DNA of 31,330 nt from a virus. Position 1 is the first letter of the stretch; every line of letters starts with the position of its first letter. A program made the position numbers and the translations under genes. The notes beneath the pieces were generated by a model. It ran no database searches and was not told where the DNA came from. It saw nothing but the letters and a program-made list of their open reading frames with translations. This document shows, in pieces, positions 13,745-21,099 of this stretch. Location of the stretch: positions 1 through 31,330 of the IMG/VR virus record IMGVR_UViG_3300045051_000248. One strand, written 5' to 3'.

Positions 13745-14974
13745 ATGGCTGGCGATCTTACTTATGCAAACGGCGTAATGCGAATCGTGGGCGGAAAACT
13801 CGTCAAAATGTACGAGGAAGTCCCCCTGCTTCACAACCGGATGCAGAAAGGCTCAGGCACTAAAATTAGTGACCGGGGCATCGAAATTCCGACTCATTTG
13901 GCTGGGAATTTTAATCACAAGTTTATGACTGACGGCGGGGAGTTCCCGGTCGGCGGTGCCAACCTTGTGAAACGGGCCACTGCATTTTTCAAAAATGTTG
14001 CAGCGGCAACACGTCTGTCCGGTGGGGCCATTGATACGGTCAACTCCGGCGATGTGGCATACATCAAAAATTGGTTGAACTTCAACCTTGACGAAACGCT
14101 GAAAGCATTTGCAAAGATCAGCAACGCTCACGCCTATGGCGATGGGTCGGCCAAGTTGGCTACCTTGTCGGCTCTGGCGAACTCCACAACGCAGACGGTC
14201 AACAACGCCGATGCAAACCGATACCTCCATGACGGCATGGTGGTTGATTTTATCGACACCAGCAATGGTGCTGTTCTCGCGGCTGGCAAGGTCATTGACA
14301 ACGCGCAGGCGTCTTCAACGACTTTCACATTGACGACCGCAGCAGACACGACTGCTTCAGGCGGCACGTGCATCGTGGTTCCGACCGGATCATACAACCT
14401 CGGCATCATGGGACTCCGTGGAATCATCGACGACACGACCAACGCTCCTGTCATCTTCCAAGGAATCTCGCGCAACACCTATCCTAGCTATCGCGCTTCG
14501 CGTGTAGACGCGGGCAGCGTGGGCCTCGATGTGGCGTTTATTCGCAGACTGTTGGGCGCGGGCATCCATGTGAAACAGGGTGAACTGAACCGCAAGGCTC
14601 TGGAACTCTGGACACACATGGCTCAGATTGCCGCAATGGATAGCCTCGGCTGGACATTGAAGCGGTTTGAGGGCGATTCCAAGTCAATGGATCTTGGATT
14701 CACCACGCACTCTTTTGAAGGTATCCCGTTCGTTGAGGACGTGGACCATCCAAAGAGTGAAATCAAAGCGATCAATTGGTCAACCATGAAGAAGTACGAA
14801 GCCAAGGGATTGGGCTGGGATGACAAGACGGGTTCGATCCTTCGTCAGATCCCCGGTACAGCGGCTTACACCGACATGTACGAAGCCTACTTGACGGCGC
14901 GTTACAACTATGGTTGCGACAAACCAAATGCGAATGGCTGGATTGAAAATCTGACCATTACAACGGGGTTCTAA
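13745..14974 (+). CDS. Major capsid (coat) protein
   Basis: 409 residues, in the canonical place after portal and scaffold. It has an isolated promoter and a long leader, as expected for the most abundant virion protein. The N-terminus (MAGDLTYANGVMRIVGGKLVKMYEEVPLLHNRM) is a typical coat start. Residues about 155-225 form a Thr/Ala/Val-rich beta insert (MVVDFIDTSNGAVLAAGKVIDNAQASSTTFTLTTA), similar in style to the insertion domains of HK97-fold coat proteins. The C-terminal half is mixed alpha/beta (LLGAGIHVKQGELNRKALELWTHMAQIAAMD). HK97 fold is inferred; no motif proves it by eye. Confidence 0.8.
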   Translation: MAGDLTYANGVMRIVGGKLVKMYEEVPLLHNRMQKGSGTKISDRGIEIPTHLAGNFNHKFMTDGGEFPVGGANLVKRATAFFKNVAAATRLSGGAIDTVNSGDVAYIKNWLNFNLDETLKAFAKISNAHAYGDGSAKLATLSALANSTTQTVNNADANRYLHDGMVVDFIDTSNGAVLAAGKVIDNAQASSTTFTLTTAADTTASGGTCIVVPTGSYNLGIMGLRGIIDDTTNAPVIFQGISRNTYPSYRASRVDAGSVGLDVAFIRRLLGAGIHVKQGELNRKALELWTHMAQIAAMDSLGWTLKRFEGDSKSMDLGFTTHSFEGIPFVEDVDHPKSEIKAINWSTMKKYEAKGLGWDDKTGSILRQIPGTAAYTDMYEAYLTARYNYGCDKPNANGWIENLTITTGF

Positions 14975-14975
14975 T

Positions 14976-15329
14976 ATGAGACACACCCAAGCTATGAATG
15001 AAGGGGCAGGCGCGATGCGCCTGTCCGCCACCATTCCGGCAGCAGGGACTTCGATCACTGCTACGGGTGGACCACGATCACAGATCGGGGATGTCAGTCT
15101 GAATACAGGCTCACATGCAACCGGCGTGTACGTGGTTACTATCAAAGAGTTCAAAGGTCCGCGTGCGCTGGCTTTTGCACAGGTATCGTTACTGGGTAAC
15201 TCTGGTATTGCGCGAGTTGAGAGTTTGGTCTACACCGGCAACGCTCTGGCGATCACAGTAAACACCTATGCGGTTGATGGCACCACGGCAACTGATAAGG
15301 CTTTCATCCTGTCAGTGGACGCATTTTAA
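14976..15329 (+). CDS. Probable head-associated small protein (117 aa)
   Basis: It starts one base after the coat stop. It is Ala/Thr/Val/Gly-rich and beta-type (SITATGGPRSQIGDVSLNTGSHATGVYVVTIKEF, LAFAQVSLLGNSGIARVESLVYTGNALAITVNTY). Size, composition and position suggest a capsid decoration protein. Two in-frame ATG codons (14994 and 15015) are other possible starts; the second is preceded by GGGGC. Unproven. Confidence 0.6.
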   Translation: MRHTQAMNEGAGAMRLSATIPAAGTSITATGGPRSQIGDVSLNTGSHATGVYVVTIKEFKGPRALAFAQVSLLGNSGIARVESLVYTGNALAITVNTYAVDGTTATDKAFILSVDAF

Positions 15330-15346
15330 TTGAGGAGTTTTTTAGT

Positions 15347-16066
15347 ATGGCGCAGATTTTCTTAACCGACCTTCCGGCTGATGTTGCTGGTTACAAGTTG
15401 GCTTTGGTTGGAATGCGTAACCCGTATACCACTGGCAAAGTGACGAGCGTAACCAATACCACGTCAAGCGGAGATAACATCGAATGCACCGACACGGCAG
15501 GTGGAACCGCCGTGAAGTGGATCACGAAGCCGATGGAAAAGGACGTTGCAATCGCGGGTATGGTCTTCCAAAACATCTGGTGTAAGGAATCCAACGCATC
15601 GGGTAACGCCGGTGTTGGTATGACCCTTCATGAGTACACCACGTCCGAACAAACAGCGTTTCTCGACACCAATGGAACGGTTGAAGCTGGGACAACGATT
15701 GCTCCCATGCGGCAGCTTTCAGCGGCTCCTACGGGAACCACCATTGATGCTGGCAATCGCTTGGCGATCAAGCTACAGACGATTGCAGTTGGTACGATGG
15801 GCGCATCCCAAACCCTTACCGTTGACTATGACGGCGCGGCATCTGGGGTTGATGGGGATACCTACATCGACTTGGCAGAAGAACTTCCTGTCAGTGAGGT
15901 CCAGCAAAAGAGTGGTTCGTCTGCTCTCGATCCGGGACTCGGACATGGACAGTTGGTCAAGTTGTCAATGGCACTGCAAGAGATTGTGGATGCCAAGTTG
16001 GCTTCCGGCACGGCACGTCTTGACATTGCTAAAGCAAACATCGACAAGGAACTAGCTCACCTGTAA
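15347..16066 (+). CDS. Beta-rich head-associated protein (239 aa)
   Basis: A GAGGAG ribosome site precedes ATG. The N-terminal 180 residues are Thr/Gly/Ala-rich beta (VAGYKLALVGMRNPYTTGKVTSVTNTTSS, VAIAGMVFQNIWCKESNA). The end is helical (GQLVKLSMALQEIVDAKLASGTARLDIAKANIDKEL). It is followed at once by a strong terminator, so it closes the coat operon. Likely a capsid decoration or fibre protein; family not recognised. Confidence 0.6.
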   Translation: MAQIFLTDLPADVAGYKLALVGMRNPYTTGKVTSVTNTTSSGDNIECTDTAGGTAVKWITKPMEKDVAIAGMVFQNIWCKESNASGNAGVGMTLHEYTTSEQTAFLDTNGTVEAGTTIAPMRQLSAAPTGTTIDAGNRLAIKLQTIAVGTMGASQTLTVDYDGAASGVDGDTYIDLAEELPVSEVQQKSGSSALDPGLGHGQLVKLSMALQEIVDAKLASGTARLDIAKANIDKELAHL

Positions 16067-16085
16067 TCCTCCCGACAAGGGGACT

Positions 16086-16141
16086 GGGCCAGCACCCCGC
16101 CTTTCACGGCGTATAAGAAAGGGTAAAAGCTGGCCCTTTTT
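16086..16141 (+). terminator. Rho-independent terminator of the coat operon
   Basis: GGGCCAGC (16086-16093) pairs with GCTGGCCC (16129-16136), with an inner CGCC/GGCG hairpin in the loop, followed directly by TTTTT. This is the only classic T-tailed terminator in the window. Confidence 0.85.
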
Positions 16142-16150
16142 ATTTCCTGT

Positions 16151-16156
16151 TAAACT
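16151..16156 (+). promoter_or_regulatory. TAAACT promoter motif after coat operon terminator
   Basis: CCTGTTAAACTGAAATA has an extended -10 TG. The predicted start G16163 is the first base of GGGGCA, which pairs with TGCCCC 50 bases downstream. Confidence 0.55.
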
Positions 16157-16160
16157 GAAA

Positions 16161-16221
16161 TAGGGGCAAAGGTAATTCAACCCGATTTCCTCTCAGGAGG
16201 AAACTATTACTAATGCCCCTA
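16161..16221 (+). promoter_or_regulatory. Nested hairpin in the 5' leader
   Basis: An outer 8-bp stem TAGGGGCA (16161-16168) with TGCCCCTA (16214-16221) encloses a perfect 7-bp hairpin TTTCCTC-TCAG-GAGGAAA (16186-16203). The outer stem would lock up the very 5' end of the RNA, and the inner one buries a decoy GGAGG. The true ribosome site CGGAGG lies just after the structure, before ATG 16239. It looks like an mRNA 5'-end stabiliser or a translation switch. Confidence 0.55.
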
Positions 16222-16238
16222 CAGTTTTCGGAGGTAAT

Positions 16239-16733
16239 ATGGCATTCCAGCCTACAGTTCTTTCCCCAACACCCGATCCATTCTTCGTTTGCGAACTGCA
16301 AAAGATTGACCCGGCCTTGCGCGTGACGTGGGGCTATGAACGGTATCTCGTTAATGAGTGGGCAATTGAGCGCAAGCTATCACCCGAACAGTACCATCGG
16401 CAGTACCGCAGTCTATTGAAATCCGGCTCCCCTCGGTTCGTTGAGCAACCCATTCTGGACGAGGACGAGAAGCAAATTGGAGTTCGCCGGTACGATCTTG
16501 CACCGGAATATATGTGGGTATCTTTCGCTAAGGTACTCGATCAACGGGTTTTAACCGGCCTCAAACGGGAATACGCATGGAACCAAAACCATCCAATCAG
16601 TCGAGCACTGATCGAATCCCAAATTGAGGCAGCGGCGAAGGAAAAGGAACTGAAGACCAGACGAATTGATGCCGCAATGGACGAATTGCCGAGGGTAGAT
16701 GTTGAGACTGGAAGGCGAAAAACCTTTAGTTAA
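16239..16733 (+). CDS. Unknown protein after coat operon (164 aa)
   Basis: It begins MAFQPTVLSPTPDPFFVCELQKIDPALRVTWGYERYLVNEWAIERKLSPEQYHRQYRSLL, mainly helical and charged, ending in a basic coiled-coil-like helix (IESQIEAAAKEKELKTRRIDAAMDEL). A strong CGGAGG ribosome site follows the structured leader. Not recognised. It has its own promoter and is expressed apart from the coat genes; virion assembly is the likely setting. Confidence 0.65.
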   Translation: MAFQPTVLSPTPDPFFVCELQKIDPALRVTWGYERYLVNEWAIERKLSPEQYHRQYRSLLKSGSPRFVEQPILDEDEKQIGVRRYDLAPEYMWVSFAKVLDQRVLTGLKREYAWNQNHPISRALIESQIEAAAKEKELKTRRIDAAMDELPRVDVETGRRKTFS

Positions 16734-16743
16734 GTTCAATTAC

Positions 16744-16758
16744 CCCCGTCATGCGGGG
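16744..16758 (+). terminator. Hairpin directly before a promoter
   Basis: CCCCG-TCATG-CGGGG, a 5-bp GC stem, ends one base before TAAACT at 16759. It could end the upstream transcript or shape the promoter. No T-run. Confidence 0.4.
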
Positions 16759-16764
16759 TAAACT
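16759..16764 (+). promoter_or_regulatory. TAAACT promoter motif of the fibre-protease unit
   Basis: GGGGTAAACTGGAAGC predicts a start at A16771, with ATAGGGAGTTTGAAACA as a 17-base leader containing the AGGGAG ribosome site before ATG 16788. Confidence 0.55.
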
Positions 16765-16787
16765 GGAAGCATAGGGAGTTTGAAACA

Positions 16788-18428
16788 ATGGGTTTAACAA
16801 ATGTCGGCAGAGATTTCGTGGCACAAGCGATCATTAATGACGCTTCGCCTACGTTCTTCTCGCAAGCAAACGCATACGTAGGGGTGGGCGACTCATCGGC
16901 AGCCTTTTCTGCCGCTCAAACCGACCTACAGGCATCTTCAAATAAATATCGTAAGCAGTGCGAGGTAACACATCCAACCCGCACCAACAATTCCATCACC
17001 TATCGCGTGATCGTTGCTTCGGGCAATGGGAATTTTGCATGGAACGAGTGGGGACTTTTTAATGCTCCGTCCGGGGGCACCATGCTTCTTCGCAAGAACG
17101 AAGCACTTGGCACCAAGAACAGTTCGCAAACATGGCAGTTGGATGTTGTCATCACGTTTGACAGTAGCGCGAGCAGCGGCGGCGGTGGCACTGGCAGTGT
17201 GACCGGCATGTTGGACGATGGTGTGAGTCATCCCGCACCGGCAACGGGCGCGTTTGCGTACAACACATTTGTACCGGGCGCAAGCTATACCGATCCCGTT
17301 TTCGGGACCACGGTTAAACGACTCACCAGTGACCACGCAACGGACGACTTGTATGCACGTGCGGGTTTCTGGAACGCGAATGGCACCCGCTATCTTCACA
17401 AGACGACTATTCAAAAAGTTAGTGACGGATCAATTGAGTACTCCAACATCCCAGTTGGGGCACGTTCGTTTGATCGAAGTTTCGATCCGGTTAATCCTGA
17501 CGTGTTGTATTACATGTCAGGTAACACGATTCGCAAAATCACCTTGGGCGCGGGCGGTGCTTTCACTGATGTTGTGTACCTCGATGTGGGCACTCCCACT
17601 TTAAGTTTGGGTGGTGAGACAGACTGGTTAGACGCAGTAGGGACGCACATGATCGTGCGCTACGGCAGTGAACCATCAATCCACGTCTTTGATCGAACCA
17701 ATCTTGCAGCCGGGCCATATACCGGAGCGGTTGACGGATCACACGTCGAAACGGGCGGTGGTCATGTGGGCATCACTCCCGATGGAAAATTCGTTATACG
17801 TACTGGCGTGACAACGGGTACTCCGGCATGTAGCGGTGGGAACGGTGTGACGAATAATGCACTGTACTCTTACGCGATCAATCCGGGGAGCCGATCTGTG
17901 GCTGGGGCAAATGAGTTCTGGACACTGGGTTGCGCTCACATCGGTTACGTATCGGCCTCGAACGGCCACTCCTACGCAATCGTCACGGGCAACTGGCAAC
18001 CTTACATCTATGCCATAGACGTTTCCTACAACGCCTACGGTCAATGCAACAACACAATCATCAGCAACGCTCGACTGTTGCTCAGTCCTGCGTCATGGGA
18101 CTACGCCCGGCATCTTGCCGGTGCCAAGAAGGGAACCTATCAGGATTGGGCCTTCATATCTGTCGAAGACGTGACGGATGTGATTAATTCCGGCAGTAAC
18201 AGTGGTGGTTTCATCACCCCGTGGAAATTGTATCAATCCGAAATCATTGCAATGAACGTCCTGACCGGCGAGGTTCGACGGTTAGCCCATCATCGTTCAC
18301 GTAGTATTTCTGACTATCGTTATCAACCACGTGTGTCCTGTTCATGGGGTGCCGAGGTCGTGGGCTTTGCCTCGAACTTTAATCAGGCTGACATCATTGA
18401 CACTTTCTGCATTCCGTTTGGGTTATAA
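16788..18428 (+). CDS. Tail fibre-like protein: 126-residue domain plus propeller-like region (546 aa)
   Basis: Residues 1-126 are a third copy of the domain at 1548 and 1938 (LTNVGRDFVAQAI, SPTFFSQANAYVGVGDS, NFAWNEWGLFNAPSGGTMLLRKNEALGTK, WQLDVVITF). A Gly/Ser linker (SSASSGGGGTGS) leads to about 410 residues with repeated blades of the type found in oligogalacturonate-lyase-like propellers: KRLTSDHATDDLYARAGFWNANGTRYLHKT, SFDPVNPDVLYYMSGNTIRKITL, GGHVGITPDGKFVIRTG, SEIIAMNVLTGEVRRLAHHRSR. Probable receptor-binding or glycan-active fibre. Confidence 0.72.
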   Translation: MGLTNVGRDFVAQAIINDASPTFFSQANAYVGVGDSSAAFSAAQTDLQASSNKYRKQCEVTHPTRTNNSITYRVIVASGNGNFAWNEWGLFNAPSGGTMLLRKNEALGTKNSSQTWQLDVVITFDSSASSGGGGTGSVTGMLDDGVSHPAPATGAFAYNTFVPGASYTDPVFGTTVKRLTSDHATDDLYARAGFWNANGTRYLHKTTIQKVSDGSIEYSNIPVGARSFDRSFDPVNPDVLYYMSGNTIRKITLGAGGAFTDVVYLDVGTPTLSLGGETDWLDAVGTHMIVRYGSEPSIHVFDRTNLAAGPYTGAVDGSHVETGGGHVGITPDGKFVIRTGVTTGTPACSGGNGVTNNALYSYAINPGSRSVAGANEFWTLGCAHIGYVSASNGHSYAIVTGNWQPYIYAIDVSYNAYGQCNNTIISNARLLLSPASWDYARHLAGAKKGTYQDWAFISVEDVTDVINSGSNSGGFITPWKLYQSEIIAMNVLTGEVRRLAHHRSRSISDYRYQPRVSCSWGAEVVGFASNFNQADIIDTFCIPFGL

Positions 18429-18430
18429 AA

Positions 18431-19093
18431 ATGAAACGAGTACTTACATCTTTTGTCCTGTCTCTGTCTTTGCTTCTTATGCCGACGATGGGGGCTTTTG
18501 CAGACGCACTGCCCCCAGCCGTGCAGCCGACCGATCCGACGTTACAAACTGCTGTAAATATGTACCTCCCGTTACAAATCAAAATGATGGACGGATTGCA
18601 ACGGATTGCAACTGGCTTTCCGGTTGGTCCACACACGCTGATGACTGCCGCACACGTCAACAAGGATCAAACATACGAACTGTGGGTACTCTTGCCAGAT
18701 GGCACGAGTGAACGCACATGGTGTATCGCGATTGATACCAAATCGGACATGCAATTACTTCGCGTGAAGTCAACACTAACGCCAATTAAAGGATTCCGCA
18801 CGGCTCGGCTCGGAGAACGGGTGACAAACTACGGTTCAGCTTTGAGCGATTATGGGCCGGGGCTGGCTACCTTTGGCAACGTGATGTTGAGCACGGATGA
18901 ATGGGTGTTTATTTCAAACACGACTATTCCCGGATGCAGCGGTTCAGCAATCTTCGGTGATGACGGCATGGTGATTGGGATGATTATCCAAACAGGTTTT
19001 GGCACCAATGGTAGCCCGATCTACGGCGGGCATTATGGCAAAGCCGTGCCGTCTGCGCTGCTACGTTCGTTTATAGAAGAGGAGGATAAGTAA
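18431..19093 (+). CDS. Secreted trypsin-like serine protease
   Basis: 220 residues. A clear Sec signal peptide (KR, then a hydrophobic core at residues 4-22) has a probable cut after AFA at about residue 24. The mature part has the chymotrypsin-fold triad in order: His75 in MTAAHV, Asp106 in TKSDMQLLRV and Ser170 in PGCSGSAIFGDDG. ATG is two bases after the fibre gene stop with no ribosome site, so it is coupled to that gene. A phage protease of this fold with an export signal is unusual, since phage proteases normally mature capsids inside the cell. It would act in the periplasm or outside. Targets could be host surface proteins, cell wall-bound proteins or phage fibres. Confidence 0.88.
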   Translation: MKRVLTSFVLSLSLLLMPTMGAFADALPPAVQPTDPTLQTAVNMYLPLQIKMMDGLQRIATGFPVGPHTLMTAAHVNKDQTYELWVLLPDGTSERTWCIAIDTKSDMQLLRVKSTLTPIKGFRTARLGERVTNYGSALSDYGPGLATFGNVMLSTDEWVFISNTTIPGCSGSAIFGDDGMVIGMIIQTGFGTNGSPIYGGHYGKAVPSALLRSFIEEEDK

Positions 19094-19264
19094 ATGTTAT
19101 CGGTCATTGTAATTGGAGTGATTGTCGCACTCAGCATATTGCCGGTGGTTCTGGAAGCATACCTTCATGACCCAATGCACAAACCATTCAGGTGCTCAAT
19201 CAGTTGGTTGTTCGCATTGCCGGTAGTGGTTGGTGCGATTGCAATTTTAGGAGGGCTTGAATAA
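19094..19264 (+). CDS. Small two-helix membrane protein (56 aa)
   Basis: It reads MLSVIVIGVIVALSILPVVLEAYLHD, a short polar loop with HKPFRC, then SWLFALPVVVGAIAILGGLE: two transmembrane helices with a short loop, the size and shape of a small holin. ATG follows directly after the protease stop and its own stop overlaps the next ATG (TAATG). A GAGGAGG-like ribosome site lies in the protease C-terminus. It may instead be a membrane partner of the protease. Confidence 0.65.
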   Translation: MLSVIVIGVIVALSILPVVLEAYLHDPMHKPFRCSISWLFALPVVVGAIAILGGLE

Positions 19265-20049
19265 TGGCTACGGGGAGGATTTATAACGGCTTCGGCCAAT
19301 ACGAGGAACGAAAGGGCGAGAAAGGAATCACGCTTCGATATGGCGGTGTGGAGTTCTGGCTACCGTACCAGAAGGTGACGGCGATCCCGAACTACACGTT
19401 CTATTACGTCGATCACGACAAGAGCACACCTGAACATGATGAGAAGGGTGAACTCGTCTATCAGATTTATGTAGTACCCGGTCAACGCATCGTTGAAGAA
19501 CTGACGATGACTCAGATTCCAGTACCCAACAAAATGAAAGGCATCATGGCCGTCGAAGGCAAGACGACTGGGCGCATCGTTCAGGTACCAGCCGGACGAG
19601 ATAGTGACGGTCATCCGGTATTCGCAGAAGTTGCCGAGGTTGACGCTACCAACGCGGAGAAGACAGAAGCAGAACGGCGGGCGCACGACTTTAAACATCA
19701 GGTTATCCAAGAATACTTCCAGTCGAAGCGCGAGCGTATGACGGGTGGCAAAGGTCGTTTAAACCCGGAAGGTATGGTCAGGGTTTTCATGGACGAACTC
19801 AACGTAGCGGATCTGGATGATGTCACCACGCACCAGAAGCAGACTGGCGGCATCGACATCGAGCTAATCAAAGTACTCGTAGAGGAAATGCGGAAGGGTT
19901 CAGAAGTGAATGCCCAGACGCTCAAGGAAGCTATCGAGTCGGTTCGTAAAGCGGGGAAGGCCCAGTTCAAGAGCCGCCCCAAGAGTTTGAACTTAGCTGA
20001 ACATGCCCGTCAGTTTGACGAGCAACACTCAGCGGAGAGGGAGGAATAA
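19264..20049 (+). CDS. Unknown structural-block protein (261 aa)
   Basis: The N-terminal half is beta-rich (GITLRYGGVEFWLPYQKVTAIPNYTFYYVDHD, GRIVQVPAG). The C-terminal half is charged and helical (EKTEAERRAHDFKHQVIQEYFQSKRERM, IDIELIKVLVEEMRKGSEVNAQTLKEAIESVRKAGKAQF). No motif recognised. It sits between two small membrane-protein genes, coupled to the upstream one. A GTTTAAAC site is at 19757-19764. Confidence 0.65.
   Translation: MATGRIYNGFGQYEERKGEKGITLRYGGVEFWLPYQKVTAIPNYTFYYVDHDKSTPEHDEKGELVYQIYVVPGQRIVEELTMTQIPVPNKMKGIMAVEGKTTGRIVQVPAGRDSDGHPVFAEVAEVDATNAEKTEAERRAHDFKHQVIQEYFQSKRERMTGGKGRLNPEGMVRVFMDELNVADLDDVTTHQKQTGGIDIELIKVLVEEMRKGSEVNAQTLKEAIESVRKAGKAQFKSRPKSLNLAEHARQFDEQHSAEREE
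19757..19764. repeat. GTTTAAAC palindrome 8
   Basis: In the 261-residue gene, read CGT TTA AAC CCG (Arg-Leu-Asn-Pro). Confidence 0.9.
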
Positions 20050-20051
20050 AA

Positions 20052-20240
20052 ATGGATCTTATTAGACGCATTTTTAATCGAGAACCTGTGCTGTTCACGG
20101 CTGTTATTCAATCGGTACTGACTCTTGCAGTTAGTTTCGGACTGAACATGACCGCCGACCAGATTGGAACCATCGTAGCAGTTACGGCGGCAATTCTCGG
20201 CGTGATCGCACGCAGCCAAGTGACACCAGTTCAGCAGTAA
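20052..20240 (+). CDS. Small holin-like membrane protein (62 aa)
   Basis: It reads MDLIRRIFNREPVLFTAVIQSVLTLAVSFGLNMTADQIGTIVAVTAAILGVIARSQVTP. Two hydrophobic segments surround a turn with the phrase FGLNMTADQ. A basic N-terminus and an ARSQVTP end match the small holin-like membrane proteins common in phages of actinobacteria. Ribosome site GGGAGGAA precedes ATG. It is far from the lysozyme gene, so the lysis role is probable, not certain. Confidence 0.7.
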   Translation: MDLIRRIFNREPVLFTAVIQSVLTLAVSFGLNMTADQIGTIVAVTAAILGVIARSQVTPVQQ

Positions 20241-20251
20241 AGGAAAGTGAA

Positions 20252-20938
20252 ATGTTACTCCAAGAGATGCTTGACACTGTAAAAGTACGGACACATATCA
20301 GTGACGACACCAAGGTCGTTCGAGAACTGAACTCAGCTAAAGACTGGGTTTATAACCGCGTATTCATCAGCGAAAACGGTCCTGATGCAATCATGAAGAC
20401 CGGACTCACTGTACCCATACTTACAAACACCCGCGAACTAGACATAGCCGCAGCAATGCGAACCTATGAGCTACCGTTGCCGGGTGAGTTGTACGGTGTC
20501 AAGCAGCTTTGGCTGAAACTCCCGACCGAAATCAAGTACACACCAATGGACACGAAGGACACTGGTGATCCCGCATTTCAAATGACGGACACCGGCGATG
20601 ACGCCAACGAAGTAGCAACCGGCCACCCGGTCTATTACGACATGGTGAATTTCTCAGTAGCTCGATTCTCGTGGATCATTCCAGCCGGTTCCTCGATCCG
20701 TGCGGATCTGTGGGAAGTCCCACCGGCATTCGATCTGGCTACCAACACTACAACAGCGATCCCGACTTGCTTGCACCAGTCGATTTGCGACAAAGCCACG
20801 GCACAATGTTTCGTCAACCTCGATGATGATCGTGAACCAATGTGGGAACGAAACGCTGAACGGAAAATTCGCGAGGCACTGTTCGCACTGAATAAGAGGA
20901 CAGAGCCAATCAAGACCCAACCGTTCCGAAGGAGATAG
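20252..20938 (+). CDS. Head-to-tail connector/adaptor protein
   Basis: 228 residues. It starts MLLQEMLDTVKVRTHISDDTKVVRELNSAKDWVYNRVF, a helical start, has a central beta region, and ends ICDKATAQCFVNLDDDREPMWERNAERKIREALFALNKR, a helical end typical of podovirus adaptors that ring the portal (P22 gp4 / T7 gp11 type). It precedes the nozzle-like gene, the expected order. Assignment rests on size, order and this C-terminal pattern. Confidence 0.6.
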   Translation: MLLQEMLDTVKVRTHISDDTKVVRELNSAKDWVYNRVFISENGPDAIMKTGLTVPILTNTRELDIAAAMRTYELPLPGELYGVKQLWLKLPTEIKYTPMDTKDTGDPAFQMTDTGDDANEVATGHPVYYDMVNFSVARFSWIIPAGSSIRADLWEVPPAFDLATNTTTAIPTCLHQSICDKATAQCFVNLDDDREPMWERNAERKIREALFALNKRTEPIKTQPFRRR

Positions 20939-20940
20939 TA

Positions 20941-21099
20941 ATGGCCTCGAAATGTACGGCCCCGAAATGCCCCAAGCCGCAGAAAGAAAACATCCTTGGT
21001 TTGCCGCAATGGCCCGCCACCGAAACGGTGTCCCCAGAGCGGGTAAAGAAAGCCAAGAAGGATAAGAAGAATGGCTTTACGCCACGCACAAAAGCCTAA
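20941..21099 (+). CDS. Small basic Cys-containing protein (52 aa)
   Basis: It reads MASKCTAPKCPKPQKENILGLPQ and ends in a lysine-rich stretch (KKAKKDKKNGF). ATG follows two bases after the adaptor stop, with ribosome site GGAG, and the gene overlaps the next one by 29 bases. Two close cysteines (positions 5 and 10) might bind a metal or form a bridge. Function unknown. Confidence 0.55.
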   Translation: MASKCTAPKCPKPQKENILGLPQWPATETVSPERVKKAKKDKKNGFTPRTKA

